Under the pieces are notes generated by a model. That model searched no databases. It saw nothing but the letters and a program-made list of their open reading frames with translations, and had not been told where the DNA came from. This document shows, piece after piece, positions 51,193-60,224 of a DNA stretch of 64,000 nt. This DNA comes from Roseomonas sp. Lineage in GTDB: Bacteria > Pseudomonadota > Alphaproteobacteria > Acetobacterales > Acetobacteraceae. Every line of letters begins with the position of its first letter. Within the stretch, counting starts at the first letter, position 1. The DNA lies in contig JADCER010000009.1 of NCBI GenBank assembly GCA_020249925.1, forward strand, positions 62,001 to 126,000, given 5' to 3'. Made by a program: the position numbers and the translations under genes.

Positions 51193-52383
51193 CTACTGAA
51201 CATCCAAGCGCCCGGCCGCCAAGCCAGCAGCGCGGCCCGTGCTGAAACAGGCTTGCAGCAAATAGCCGCCCGTTGGCGCTTCCCAGTCAAGCATTTCGCC
51301 ACAGGCGAAAACACCCGGCAAGCGGCGGAGCATGAGGTTTTCATCCACCTCAGACCAGGCAAGCCCGCCGGCCGAGGAAATGGCGCGCGCGATTGGGAAG
51401 GCGCCCGTCACCTGCAACGGCAATGCCTTGATCAGGGCGGCGAGATCGGGCGTTACGGCACTGGATTTCAGCGCTTCCTGCACCAGCGTAATCCCAACCG
51501 GCGCCAGCCCCGCATTGCGCCGCAAATGATTGGAAAGCGAGAGGCTGCCGCGTCTTCCCGCCAAGCTTGCTGCCAGATCGGCCAAACCAACATCAGGCCG
51601 AAGATCGAGATGCAACGTGACGCTGTGCTGCCCTTCCAAAGCATCGCGGATCGCCGCACTCAGGGCATAAACCGCACCACCTTCAATGCCTGCTTCGGTG
51701 ATCATTGCCTCACCACGTTGCGTGATGCCGCCGAACGACAGCGCAATGCGCTTGAGCGGTGTGCCGGCGAAGCGTTGACGCAAATGCGGGGACCAGGGAA
51801 TGGCAAAGCCCATATTGGATGGCGCGAAGGGGCGCGTGGCGATACCCGGCAAAAGCGCCGGCCAGGTACCATCCGACCCAAGCCGCGGCCAGGAAGCACC
51901 ACCCAAAGCCAGAATGGTCGCCGAAGCCTTGATTTGGGTTTCACCATCCGGTGTGGCGAAACGCGCCGCACCATCAGCCGCAAAACCGAGCCAGCGATGG
52001 CGCGTGAGCAGTTGCACACCAAGCGCAGATAGCCGCGCCATCCAGGCGCGCAGCAGCGGCGATGCCTTCATGGCACGCGGAAAAACCCGACCGGAGGAGC
52101 CGATGAAACAAGGCTGCCCAAGCCCCTCAGCCCAGGCGATCAAGGCCTCGGGCGGGAAGGCGCGGATATGCGGCGCGAGATGTGGTTCTGCCGCGCCATA
52201 ATGCTTCAGAAAACATGGCAGCGCTTCCGAATGCGTCAGATTAAGCCCGCCGCGCCCGGCAATCAGCAGTTTGCGCGCGGGCGACGGCATGTGATCTGCC
52301 ACCAGCACTGAGGCCCCCGCCTGCGCCGCGGCTTCCGCCGCCATGAGGCCGGCGGGGCCCGCGCCAATAACCAGAACGCTCAG
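51193..52383 (-). CDS. BaiN/HI0933-family NAD(P)/FAD flavoprotein, CTG start
   Basis: This 396-aa flavoprotein begins with a full Rossmann FAD motif, SVLVIGAGPAGLMAAEAAAQAG. The ORF track starts at the later ATG (52344), which would remove the GxGxxG. Upstream in frame there is no ATG, GTG or TTG before a stop, but a CTG at 52383 overlaps the VOC stop (CTGA), mirroring the ATGA overlaps elsewhere in this genome. So initiation at CTG is proposed. Other family motifs are RGGLNLTHSE, GGASWPRLGSDG and the closing CGEMLDWEAPTGGYLLQACFSTGRAAG. It may reduce a C=C bond in a catabolic intermediate, but the substrate is unknown. Confidence 0.85.
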   Translation of the reverse strand: MSVLVIGAGPAGLMAAEAAAQAGASVLVADHMPSPARKLLIAGRGGLNLTHSEALPCFLKHYGAAEPHLAPHIRAFPPEALIAWAEGLGQPCFIGSSGRVFPRAMKASPLLRAWMARLSALGVQLLTRHRWLGFAADGAARFATPDGETQIKASATILALGGASWPRLGSDGTWPALLPGIATRPFAPSNMGFAIPWSPHLRQRFAGTPLKRIALSFGGITQRGEAMITEAGIEGGAVYALSAAIRDALEGQHSVTLHLDLRPDVGLADLAASLAGRRGSLSLSNHLRRNAGLAPVGITLVQEALKSSAVTPDLAALIKALPLQVTGAFPIARAISSAGGLAWSEVDENLMLRRLPGVFACGEMLDWEAPTGGYLLQACFSTGRAAGLAAGRLDVQ

Positions 52384-52763
52384 GCGCTGCGTTCCAGCAA
52401 TTCAATCGCGACATTCTCCGGCCCGCGCACAAAGCAAATGCGAATACCGGGACGGATCGCGGTGGGTTCCATGGTGAATTCAGCGCCCTTGGCCTTCAAT
52501 TCGGCAACCACCTGATCAAGCCCCGTCACGGCCAGGCCGATATGTTCCAAGCCACGATACGGCATGCTGGGCGGTGGTGCCGTGTTGTCGCCCTTGATGG
52601 GTGCAATGAAAATGATTTGCCCGCCAAGCCTGATATCCACGCGCGGCTCGCCCTGCTGGGTGGAGCGCAAAACCTCAGCCCCGAACATGCGTTCGTAAAA
52701 CACCGCCGTTGCTTCCGGATCGGGGCTGCGCAGATGGATGTGGTCGAAGGTGAATTGGGCCAT
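52380..52763 (-). CDS. VOC-superfamily (glyoxalase/dioxygenase fold) protein
   Basis: This 127-aa VOC protein has paired beta-alpha-beta-beta-beta units: FDHIHLRSPDPEATAVFYERMFG first and YRGLEHIGLAVTGLDQVVAELKAKG second. Possible metal ligands are H8, H in GLEHIG and E in VAIELLE. Such proteins act as isomerases, lyases, dioxygenases or epimerases. Lying between CoA-transferases and a flavoprotein, it could be an epimerase or lyase acting on an acyl-CoA. AGGGGG precedes the start. Confidence 0.88.
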   Translation of the reverse strand: MAQFTFDHIHLRSPDPEATAVFYERMFGAEVLRSTQQGEPRVDIRLGGQIIFIAPIKGDNTAPPPSMPYRGLEHIGLAVTGLDQVVAELKAKGAEFTMEPTAIRPGIRICFVRGPENVAIELLERSA

Positions 52764-52777
52764 GGTTTCCCCCTATT

Positions 52778-53965
52778 TCAAATCACGCCAGCGGCGCGGA
52801 GTTTATCGCGCGCGGCGGCATCATAGCCAAGCTCGGCCAGGATGGCATCATTGTCGGCGCCAAGCGGTGGCGGCGGCGTATCCACGCGCGGGCCGCCATG
52901 CGCAAAGCCAAACGCAGCGACGGGGACCGAGAATGGTCCCGTCACGCCAGGCGCGGCTTCGAAGCGATGCACCACGCCGCGCCCCTTGATCTGCGGATCA
53001 GCGAGCGATTCCGCCAAATTGCGCACGCGTCCTGCCGGCACATGACGCGCCTGCAAATAGCTTTCCCATTCGGCGGCAGTCTTGGCCCGCAACAACTCGG
53101 CCAGCGTCGCCGTTTCATTGGCGCGATCGGCATGGCGCGCTTCATTGCTGTCCTTCGCCATATCGGGCCGACCGAGCGCATGCCACAGACGCCGCTGTTG
53201 GCGAAGATTGCTCGCGCCAATCATCACCAGCCCATCTGCCGTTTCATAGCAGCTATTGGTCGCATATTCATGATCATTGCCGCGCGGGCGCGGGGGTTTG
53301 CCGCTGCGCGCATAGGATGTGACATGGCTTGCCATCATCATGATCGCGACATCCAGCATGGCAAGATCAATATGCTGGCCGCGTCCGGTTTTCTCACGCT
53401 GGAACAAGGCCGCCGATAGCGCGAAGGCGCCCATGGTGCCGGTGGCGTAATCAATCGCTGGCGCACCGAATTTGATTGGGTTCACCTCCGGCGTGCCGGT
53501 GCAGGCCATGATGCCGGATGTTGCCTGGATCACGTGATCATAAGCGGTTTGTTCACCGCGCGGCCCACCATGACCAAAGGCCGAGATCGAGCAATAGATC
53601 AGCCGCGGATTGATCTTCAGCAAATCCTCATAGCCCAGGCCCAAAGCCGCGAAGGCACCGGGGCGGAAATTCTCCACCAGCACATCGGCGCCCGCGATCA
53701 GCTTGCGGAAAATCTCGCGCGCGGCTTCCTGCTTCAGGTCAAGCGTCAGGCTGCGCTTGTTTGACCCCTGCGTCAGATATTGGCAGCCCATACCGGCTTC
53801 GTTCAAGGGCATATCACTGCCATTGACGCGGCTTTGATCAGGATCACCCGGATGCTCAATCTTGATCACATCCGCACCCAATAGGCCGAGCTGATAGGCC
53901 GCGAAGGGGCCGGCCAAAACATGGGTTGCATCAATGATGCGGATGCCTTCGAAGGGGCGGGTCAT
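52778..53965 (-). CDS. CaiB/BaiF-type CoA-transferase
   Basis: This is a class III CoA-transferase of 395 aa. The N-terminus IRIIDATHVLAGPFAAYQLGLLGADVIKIE and RVNGSDMPLNEAGMGCQYLTQGSNKRSLTLDLK fit the family; ENFRPGAFAALGLGYEDL and the YDHVIQATSG segment follow. It moves CoA from an acyl-CoA to a free acid. A GAGGAATCG site supports ATG 53965. It is 18 bases downstream of the second CoA-transferase; both belong to one transcript. Confidence 0.92.
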   Translation of the reverse strand: MTRPFEGIRIIDATHVLAGPFAAYQLGLLGADVIKIEHPGDPDQSRVNGSDMPLNEAGMGCQYLTQGSNKRSLTLDLKQEAAREIFRKLIAGADVLVENFRPGAFAALGLGYEDLLKINPRLIYCSISAFGHGGPRGEQTAYDHVIQATSGIMACTGTPEVNPIKFGAPAIDYATGTMGAFALSAALFQREKTGRGQHIDLAMLDVAIMMMASHVTSYARSGKPPRPRGNDHEYATNSCYETADGLVMIGASNLRQQRRLWHALGRPDMAKDSNEARHADRANETATLAELLRAKTAAEWESYLQARHVPAGRVRNLAESLADPQIKGRGVVHRFEAAPGVTGPFSVPVAAFGFAHGGPRVDTPPPPLGADNDAILAELGYDAAARDKLRAAGVI

Positions 53966-53983
53966 TGGCGATTCCTCAGGTCT

Positions 53984-55216
53984 TTATGATGGCGCTTCAA
54001 GCAGTACGCCATCGCGCTTGAGTACGGCAATTTCATCTTCGGTCATGCCAGCCGCGGCCAGCAACGCTGCGCCATCCTGCCCAAGCCGTGGTGCTGGCCG
54101 ACCGGGCGGTGCATTGCCACCGGAAAAGCGATTTGGCTGACCAATCGCGTAGGTGGCACCCTCAGTCGGGTGTTCTTCGTCCTGCACCATGCCAACCGCG
54201 CGCAAATGCGGATCATCCAGCAAGCCCGCGATGGTATTGTAGGGTGAGGCCGGCACATCGAGCCTGTCAAAAATCTCGAGCCATTCGGCTGAAGTCTTGC
54301 CCTTTAACCCGCCAGCGCGAATGGCGAAATAATCGCGCGTATTGGCGGTGCGCCCGGCAATCGTCGCAAAGCGCGGATCGGTCTTCAATTCAGGCCGGCC
54401 AATCGCCTCAAAAAACGCATGTGCCTGCGCATCTGTATTGGCGGAAATGCAGATATAGCCATCAGAAGTTGGCAAGGGCCGCGCATCGGGGCTCAACACG
54501 CGGTGATCACCAGGCGGGCCGAGTGCAGGGCGGAAGGACATGGCGCCAAGGTGTTCCATCATCACATAGGCGGCCATGTTTTCGAACATCGGCACTTCAA
54601 TCGCCTCACCCACGCCAGTTTTCTCGCGCCGATAAAGTGCGAAGCCAATCATCTGCGCGGCGATCAACCCAACCGTGTGGTCTGCGACCAGCATCGGCAC
54701 ATAGCGCGGTTCCCCGGTGGAGGCTTCAAAACAGCCCGCAACACCTGCGGCACCTTGGATCACCGTATCATAGGCCGGCCTGCCGGCATAAGGCCCGCCG
54801 GAGCCGAAACCCGTGATGGCGCAATGGATCAGGCGGGGGGCGATGGCGTGCAGGCTTGCGGCATCCACACCAAGCCGCGCCTGCGCATCCGGGCGGATAT
54901 TGCTGACAAAGACATCCACCGTTGCCGCCAGACGATGCAGCGCCGCCAGCCCCGCCGGCGCCTTCAGATCAAGTGCGATGGATTTTTTGCCGCGATTGAA
55001 ATTGAGGAATTTGCCATTCATGCCGGGCGAGCGGCCCTTGCCGGCAAGCTGGCGCAGCAAATCGCCGCCTGGGCTTTCAAGCTTGATGACCTCTGCGCCA
55101 TGCTCCGCCAATACGCCAGTGCAGACAGGCCCGACAACGACCGAGGAAAGATCAAGCACGCGAATACCCGCGAGTGGTCCGATCATTCCTTCTTGCAATG
55201 TTTCTGTCCCAGTCAT
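53984..55216 (-). CDS. CaiB/BaiF-type CoA-transferase (second copy)
   Basis: A 410-aa class III CoA-transferase: IRVLDLSSVVVGPVCTGVLAEHGAEVIKLESPGGD, RGKKSIALDLK, SNIRPDAQARLGVD and AYDTVIQGAAGVAG. ATG 55216 overlaps the preceding stop (ATGA). Compared with the neighbour it has an N-terminal extension of about ten residues; ATG 55186 is an alternative start but its AAGGA site is too close. The two copies are only moderately alike, so they may serve different acids or form a heterodimer. Confidence 0.92.
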   Translation of the reverse strand: MTGTETLQEGMIGPLAGIRVLDLSSVVVGPVCTGVLAEHGAEVIKLESPGGDLLRQLAGKGRSPGMNGKFLNFNRGKKSIALDLKAPAGLAALHRLAATVDVFVSNIRPDAQARLGVDAASLHAIAPRLIHCAITGFGSGGPYAGRPAYDTVIQGAAGVAGCFEASTGEPRYVPMLVADHTVGLIAAQMIGFALYRREKTGVGEAIEVPMFENMAAYVMMEHLGAMSFRPALGPPGDHRVLSPDARPLPTSDGYICISANTDAQAHAFFEAIGRPELKTDPRFATIAGRTANTRDYFAIRAGGLKGKTSAEWLEIFDRLDVPASPYNTIAGLLDDPHLRAVGMVQDEEHPTEGATYAIGQPNRFSGGNAPPGRPAPRLGQDGAALLAAAGMTEDEIAVLKRDGVLLEAPS

Positions 55217-56058
55217 GAAAACCCATAAAGCCGCGCGGGGTTATCCACCAAAAGCTGCTGCAGCGCGGCTGCATCGGCAAAGCGTGGCAGCAAATCCACC
55301 AGATCAGCCTCATCCGGTTCCCAGCGCACATTTGGGTGCGGCCAATCCGTGCCCCACAATACGCGATCAGGTGCCGCCGCGATCAAGCGTTGCGCGAAGG
55401 GAATCGCATCCGTAAAGGGCGGGCCAGTTTCGGAAATACGCTCCGCACCGGATACCTTCACCCACCAATTCGGGCGCCTCAGCAATTCCAGCAATAAGCG
55501 GAAGGGGGTTTGGTCCAAACCATCGCGCACCGGCACGCGCCCCATATGGTCCACCACCACCGGCAGAGAGAATTCGCCAAAAAATTCAAGAAAATCCGGA
55601 ATGTTCCCGGCATCCAAATGCAGCACCAAATGCCAACCCATCGGCGCAATGCGCGCCGCGGTGCGCCGCACCAGCGCCAAATCCGGCACGCCGCCCAAAT
55701 GCTTCACAAAGCCAAAGCGCACCCCGCGCACGCCGCCTTCATGCAGGGCACGAAACGCGGCATCTTCAAAACTTTCATCAATCAGCGCCACGCCGCGCCA
55801 GCGGCCATTGCTCCGCGCAATACCATCCAGCATGGCGCGATTATCGGCCTTATAGACAGTGGTTTGCACAATCACGGCGCGATCCACGCCAAGCCTTTCA
55901 TGCAAGGCAAGCAGATCATCGCTGGTGCGTTCCGGCGGCGTATAGGGTGCGCCCTTGGCCAAAGGGAAACGATCAAAAGGCCCCCAGATATGCACATGCG
56001 TATCGCAGGCGCCGCGCGGCAGCAGAAAAGCAGGTTTGCGCATCGTCCCCATGGTCAT
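55213..56058 (-). CDS. Amidohydrolase_2 / LigI-like lactonase
   Basis: This 281-aa TIM-barrel hydrolase of the amidohydrolase 2 family is close to LigI, which opens 2-pyrone-4,6-dicarboxylate. It has ACDTHVHIWGP (HxH), RGVRFGFVKHLGG, the VVDHMGRVPVRDG segment and VLWGTDWPHPN (Asp). LigI works without a metal in the known enzyme. The start at 56058 has a GAGGGAAAGG site. Neighbouring PrpF protein suits a protocatechuate-4,5/gallate-type pathway, where LigI and a PrpF-fold isomerase act in sequence, but ring-opening dioxygenase genes are absent. Confidence 0.85.
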   Translation of the reverse strand: MTMGTMRKPAFLLPRGACDTHVHIWGPFDRFPLAKGAPYTPPERTSDDLLALHERLGVDRAVIVQTTVYKADNRAMLDGIARSNGRWRGVALIDESFEDAAFRALHEGGVRGVRFGFVKHLGGVPDLALVRRTAARIAPMGWHLVLHLDAGNIPDFLEFFGEFSLPVVVDHMGRVPVRDGLDQTPFRLLLELLRRPNWWVKVSGAERISETGPPFTDAIPFAQRLIAAAPDRVLWGTDWPHPNVRWEPDEADLVDLLPRFADAAALQQLLVDNPARLYGFS

Positions 56059-56111
56059 ACGGCCTTTCCCTCAGGCGGCTGCACGCGAGCATTGCACAGC
56101 AAGCGCGAAGG

Positions 56112-57254
56112 TCAAACCAGCGCCGCCGCCACAGCAACCTTCCCCTGCATCAGGCGCCTTGCGCTGCGATAAACCACAGCGCTTTCCGCGTGCCAGCCGG
56201 CGCTACCTTGGCGTACTTCAGCGCCCACCGAGAGAATGCCAGAAGGATTGGCCACGCGCGTTTCATCCGTGCGCGCTGGTGGCCCGGCCAATTGATGCGG
56301 CACGCTGCCCGTGATGCGGCTCGCGACACCAAGGCACATCGCACCGGTCAGCGGCACGGCACGATGGGCGCGTTCCATGGAAATCATGCGCACCGCGATA
56401 TCATGGGTATCTGCGGCGAAGGCCGCGCCATCAAGCGCGCGGTAAGCCGCGGGCGATGCGACCACGGCGATCTTCGGTAAGGCAAGGCCAACTTGCTCCG
56501 GCGTTGCGGCGAGGCCCATCATCACACCTGCCTTGCGGCGCAGCGCATCAAGTAGCGCCATGCGCGCGGGGTCTGCTTCAATCGCATCAGGGCTTTCCGT
56601 GCCGGTCAGTCCCAAATCGCGCGCGTCGAAGAAGGCGCAGGCATTGGCAGCATCTATTAGGCTCACGGCATAAGCGCGCCCTTCATGGTGCAGCGTATCA
56701 TAAGGCTTTCCCGTGGGCAGAAGGCGCCCGGTTGCGCCACCGCCGGGCGCCAGAAAATCAAGCCTGATGCGCGCGCCGGAACCTGAAACACCTGCCATGG
56801 TAAAATCGCCGGCGGTCACCGCTTTGCCACTAAGCACGGGAAAACGCGCATGGATGATGCGCTTGGTGTTGACCTGATGGATGCGCACCAGCGCTTCCCC
56901 ATCCGCCAGCCGCACCAGCCCCTCATCCACTGCAAAGGGACCCACAGCGGAGGAAAGATTGCCGCAATTGCCGGACCAATCCACGACGGGCTTATCCACC
57001 GCAACTTGCGCAAAAAGATAATCCACATCCGCATCGGGATGTGTTGGCGGGCCAATGATCACGGCCTTGGAAAGCGAGGAAATACCGCCACCCATACCAT
57101 CCAATTGCCGCCCATAGGGATCAGGACTGCCAAGCACCGCAAGGAAAATCGCATCCTGCTTCGCGCGATCGGCTGGCAGATCGCGCGCATGAAAGAACAC
57201 GCCCTTGCTGGAACCGCCGCGCATGAAAACAGCGGGGATGAAGGTTTGATCCAT
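56112..57254 (-). CDS. PrpF-family isomerase/tautomerase
   Basis: This 380-aa PrpF-domain protein has two diaminopimelate-epimerase-like folds: IPAVFMRGGSSKGVFFHARDLP at the start, QLDGMGGGISSLSKAVII, and VDWSGNCGNLSSAVGPFAV. PrpF isomerises 2-methylaconitate in propionate breakdown; close relatives are oxalomesaconate tautomerase or isomerase (GalD/LigU) in aromatic catabolism. There is no prpB/C/D or acnD gene here, and the LigI-like gene 53 bases away favours the second role. A GGAG site precedes ATG 57254. Confidence 0.88.
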   Translation of the reverse strand: MDQTFIPAVFMRGGSSKGVFFHARDLPADRAKQDAIFLAVLGSPDPYGRQLDGMGGGISSLSKAVIIGPPTHPDADVDYLFAQVAVDKPVVDWSGNCGNLSSAVGPFAVDEGLVRLADGEALVRIHQVNTKRIIHARFPVLSGKAVTAGDFTMAGVSGSGARIRLDFLAPGGGATGRLLPTGKPYDTLHHEGRAYAVSLIDAANACAFFDARDLGLTGTESPDAIEADPARMALLDALRRKAGVMMGLAATPEQVGLALPKIAVVASPAAYRALDGAAFAADTHDIAVRMISMERAHRAVPLTGAMCLGVASRITGSVPHQLAGPPARTDETRVANPSGILSVGAEVRQGSAGWHAESAVVYRSARRLMQGKVAVAAALV

Positions 57255-57281
57255 GGGCTTTGCTCCGTACCGTTCGCGATA

Positions 57282-58055
57282 TCAATCCGCTATCGCAATG
57301 GCGGATAATTGATGGCCAATCGGCCCGCCACCGGCCAGCGTATTGCGGCGATGGCTGAAGAACCGCGCCTCATCAGCCAGCGTGTCATGCGCCAGAATGC
57401 TAACCGCAACACCAAGCGCTACAAGCCGCGCGGTGCAATAGCCGGGCAGGTCAAACTGCCAGCGCCCATCGCGCTTGCCGGTTGCGAAAAATCGCGCATC
57501 GGCAGGATCACGCGCCAATACTGCATCGCGCAAATCAGCCGCCACTTCATAGGAAGCCTGATGGATACAGGGGCCGACTACCGCGACAATATCGCGCCGC
57601 GCCGCGCCAAGCCCTTCCATGGCGAAGATGGTTTCTTCCAGCACCCCAAGCACCGCACCACGCCAGCCGGCATGGGCACCACCAATCACGCCGGCGTGGC
57701 GATCGGCGAAAAGCACTGGCGCGCAATCGCCGGTGATGATGCCAAGTGCAATTCCCGCGCGTCGTGTCACCACGCCATCCGCTTCCGGGCGTTGGTCTTC
57801 CGGCCAGGCTTCGTCCGCCACCACCACGCGCTTGCCATGCACCTGCGTCAGTCCACAAAGCGCGTGATGTTGCAGCCCAAGCGCCGCCGCCGCACGGGTG
57901 CGATTCTCCCGTACCGCTGCGGCATCATCCTTGCCTGTGAGCGAGCAATTCAAGGAGGCAAAAGCCCCCGTTGAAACGCCGCCATTGCGCGTAAAAAACC
58001 CGTGCTTCAGGCCCGGGTGCTGCAAGGGATTGGCGGTCAGGAATTCAGCGCTCAT
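57282..58055 (-). CDS. pgeF: Multicopper-like polyphenol oxidase / PgeF-type purine nucleoside enzyme (YfiH)
   Basis: This 257-aa YfiH/DUF152 protein has HGFFTRNGGVSTGAFASLNCS, GLTQVHGKRVVV, GIITGDCAPVLFAD, GAHAGWRGAVLGVLEET and the ending SHRRN. H and C residues in these motifs form the Zn site. Members act as laccase-like or purine-nucleoside enzymes and, as PgeF, edit misplaced L-Ser in peptidoglycan precursors. The ATG at 58055 overlaps the midA stop (ATGA), an arrangement conserved in alphaproteobacteria. The annotated ORF has 14 extra N-terminal residues. Confidence 0.9.
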   Translation of the reverse strand: MSAEFLTANPLQHPGLKHGFFTRNGGVSTGAFASLNCSLTGKDDAAAVRENRTRAAAALGLQHHALCGLTQVHGKRVVVADEAWPEDQRPEADGVVTRRAGIALGIITGDCAPVLFADRHAGVIGGAHAGWRGAVLGVLEETIFAMEGLGAARRDIVAVVGPCIHQASYEVAADLRDAVLARDPADARFFATGKRDGRWQFDLPGYCTARLVALGVAVSILAHDTLADEARFFSHRRNTLAGGGPIGHQLSAIAIAD

Positions 58056-59074
58056 GCGGTTTCGAATCCAGCAGGTATCGGCAGGCTTGAATCGCATAGC
58101 GCCAGCGCCTTGAATAGCCGCCCCATCGCCTCTGGCGCCGTCAGCCGATGTGCGGCGGCAAGCTGTGCCTGGGCGCGGGCGGGATCAAGCCGGGCGAGCA
58201 TTGCAGCGCGTGTCATGAAGCCAAGGCGTTGCAGAAAAACGCCTTGCGGCAGCGGGCCATGCGCTACGGCACCGGCAGCGCGTGCGGCGTTGGCAAAGGC
58301 CGCGAAATCCACATGGGCGGTGATATCCACCTCTCCGGGGGCGCTGAGAGGATCAACCGGTTGGCCCGCGCGCATGGCTTGCAGGCTATCACCAAAGGCG
58401 CTTTCCGCCGGGCCATAATCAATCAATAGCGCTGCGCCGCCATGGCGCTTCAAGCGCGCACCAAGCCAGCCCGCAAAACGCAGCGCCGCTTCATTCACTT
58501 CCTGCACCGCCCCGTGCGGTGCGTCTTCCGGCAGGGAGGCATCGCTTGGCACTTCAACGAATGCACCATCCAATACGAAGCGTTCATGCCAAACACTACC
58601 TCGGCGAATGAATTGGCGAATGGGCAGCGCATCCAGAAATTCATTTGCCAAAAGGATCATCGGCGCTTCCGGCAGCGCTGCCACATCCTCATGCCAGGTG
58701 ACACCCGCATCACCCAACTTCGCCGCCTGCGCTTCACGCAAACGCGGTGATGTTTCCACCAAATGCACCTGCAAGGCCGCACGAAATGCCGGCATCATTT
58801 CGGCAATGGCACGCAGCGCATCCGCCATCAGGCTACCGCGCCCAGGCCCGCATTCCACCAGCAATACCGGATCAGGCCGCCCCATGGCCTGCCAGGTTAC
58901 CGCTGCCCAAAGCCCAAGGCATTCCCCAAAAGCCTGAGATATTTCGGGCGAAGTGGCGAAATCCTGAAACGGATCACGCGCGGCGTAATAGGCCGCCGCG
59001 GCGCGCGCCATGAAATGGTCAAGCCGCTCCGCATCCTTGGGTGCATAGGCAATTTCAGGCGGCGTGATGGTCAT
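58052..59074 (-). CDS. Class I SAM-dependent methyltransferase, MidA/NDUFAF7-like
   Basis: This 340-aa COG1565/DUF185 methyltransferase has YYAARDPFQDFATSPEISQAFGECLG, SAM loop LVECGPGRGSLMADALRA, VHLVETSPRLREAQ and ANEFLDALPIRQF. Human NDUFAF7 methylates an arginine of complex I subunit NDUFS2; bacterial members may do the same to NuoD. It is coupled to pgeF. In many alphaproteobacteria lgt precedes it; here a Bug gene does instead. Confidence 0.9.
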   Translation of the reverse strand: MTITPPEIAYAPKDAERLDHFMARAAAAYYAARDPFQDFATSPEISQAFGECLGLWAAVTWQAMGRPDPVLLVECGPGRGSLMADALRAIAEMMPAFRAALQVHLVETSPRLREAQAAKLGDAGVTWHEDVAALPEAPMILLANEFLDALPIRQFIRRGSVWHERFVLDGAFVEVPSDASLPEDAPHGAVQEVNEAALRFAGWLGARLKRHGGAALLIDYGPAESAFGDSLQAMRAGQPVDPLSAPGEVDITAHVDFAAFANAARAAGAVAHGPLPQGVFLQRLGFMTRAAMLARLDPARAQAQLAAAHRLTAPEAMGRLFKALALCDSSLPIPAGFETA

Positions 59075-59142
59075 ACCGTTTCCGACAGAGGGATACTGAC
59101 CCCTTGTCGCAGATCAGGCGCGCCGCCGGCAAGGGCCGCGCT

Positions 59143-60126
59143 TCAATCCACCCGCGCGCCTGAAGCGCGGATCACCGGCGCAAGCTTCGCTTGCTGTGCC
59201 GCGCGAAAGGCGCTGATTTCCGCCATGCTGGTAAACCAGGCGGTTGCACCTTGCTCACGGAAGGATCGCACCAGATCAGGATGTTCCAAGGCCTGCCTGC
59301 TGAAATGCGACATCCGATCTGCGATATCCTTGGGCAGGCCGGCGGGCGTGCAAAGGCAGGTCCATGAAATCACGTCAAACCCCGGCAGGAATTCCGCAAT
59401 GGCGGGCAAGTCAGGCTCGATCGGGCTGCGCTTTTCGCTTGTCACCGCCAAGGCCCGCACCTTGCCCTGACGCGCAAGCGCAAGCATGGAAGGCATATTA
59501 TCGAACATCATGTGAATGCGCCCGGCCATCAGATCAACAAGCCCAGGCGCCGCACCGCGATAGGGCACGTGTTCCATATTCACGCCCGCCAATTGCTTGA
59601 ACATCTCACCCGAGAGATGGAGCGTAGTGCCCGACCCCGCAGACCCAAAGGAATACCTGCCCGGATTGGCCTTCAGCAGCGCAATCAATTCCGGCACGCT
59701 GCGCGCCGGCAGATCGAGATTGACGCCCAGCAGATTGGGCAATTGCCAAAGCCCGGTGATGAAGGTGAAATCCTTCTCGGGATCGAAATTCAGGCTGCTG
59801 TAAAGCGTTGGCGCAATCGCGTGGGAGGCGATGCCCCCCATCCCGATCGTATAGCCATCAGGCGCGGATTTCGCGATGGCATCCACACCGACATTGCCAC
59901 CCGCACCGGCGCGGTTTTCCACCACAAAGCTCTGCCCCGTGATTTCCGTCATGCGCGCGCAATAAATGCGCGAAAGCACATCGGTGGAACCGCCAGCGGG
60001 GAAGGGGTTGATGTAGCGCACCGCCCGGCGCGGCCAATCACCCGCCTGCGCGCGGGCAATGTTTGGCATTGCCACAAGGCTGGTGCCGGCCAGGATGGCG
60101 CGGCGCGAAAATCGCGATTTGGACAT
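59143..60126 (-). CDS. Bug-family (TctC-like) periplasmic solute-binding protein
   Basis: This 327-aa Bug protein has a signal peptide SKSRFSRRAILAGTSLVAMPNIARAQ, then WPRRAVRYINPFPAGGSTD, VVENRAGAGGNVGVD and VPYRGAAPGLVDLMAGRI. It is the fourth orphan Bug gene in the window. A TAT-type SRRAILAG motif suggests Tat or Sec export. It is 68 bases upstream of midA on the same strand and probably not functionally related to it. The ligand is unknown. Confidence 0.9.
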   Translation of the reverse strand: MSKSRFSRRAILAGTSLVAMPNIARAQAGDWPRRAVRYINPFPAGGSTDVLSRIYCARMTEITGQSFVVENRAGAGGNVGVDAIAKSAPDGYTIGMGGIASHAIAPTLYSSLNFDPEKDFTFITGLWQLPNLLGVNLDLPARSVPELIALLKANPGRYSFGSAGSGTTLHLSGEMFKQLAGVNMEHVPYRGAAPGLVDLMAGRIHMMFDNMPSMLALARQGKVRALAVTSEKRSPIEPDLPAIAEFLPGFDVISWTCLCTPAGLPKDIADRMSHFSRQALEHPDLVRSFREQGATAWFTSMAEISAFRAAQQAKLAPVIRASGARVD

Positions 60127-60224
60127 TGGCGTTCTCCCCTGAAGGATGCGGGTTTTGCGCCGCAGCTTTCAGGGGCAAGGCTGCCCGAATCCGGGCCAAG
60201 GTCAAGAAAAAACCGCGCGTAGCC

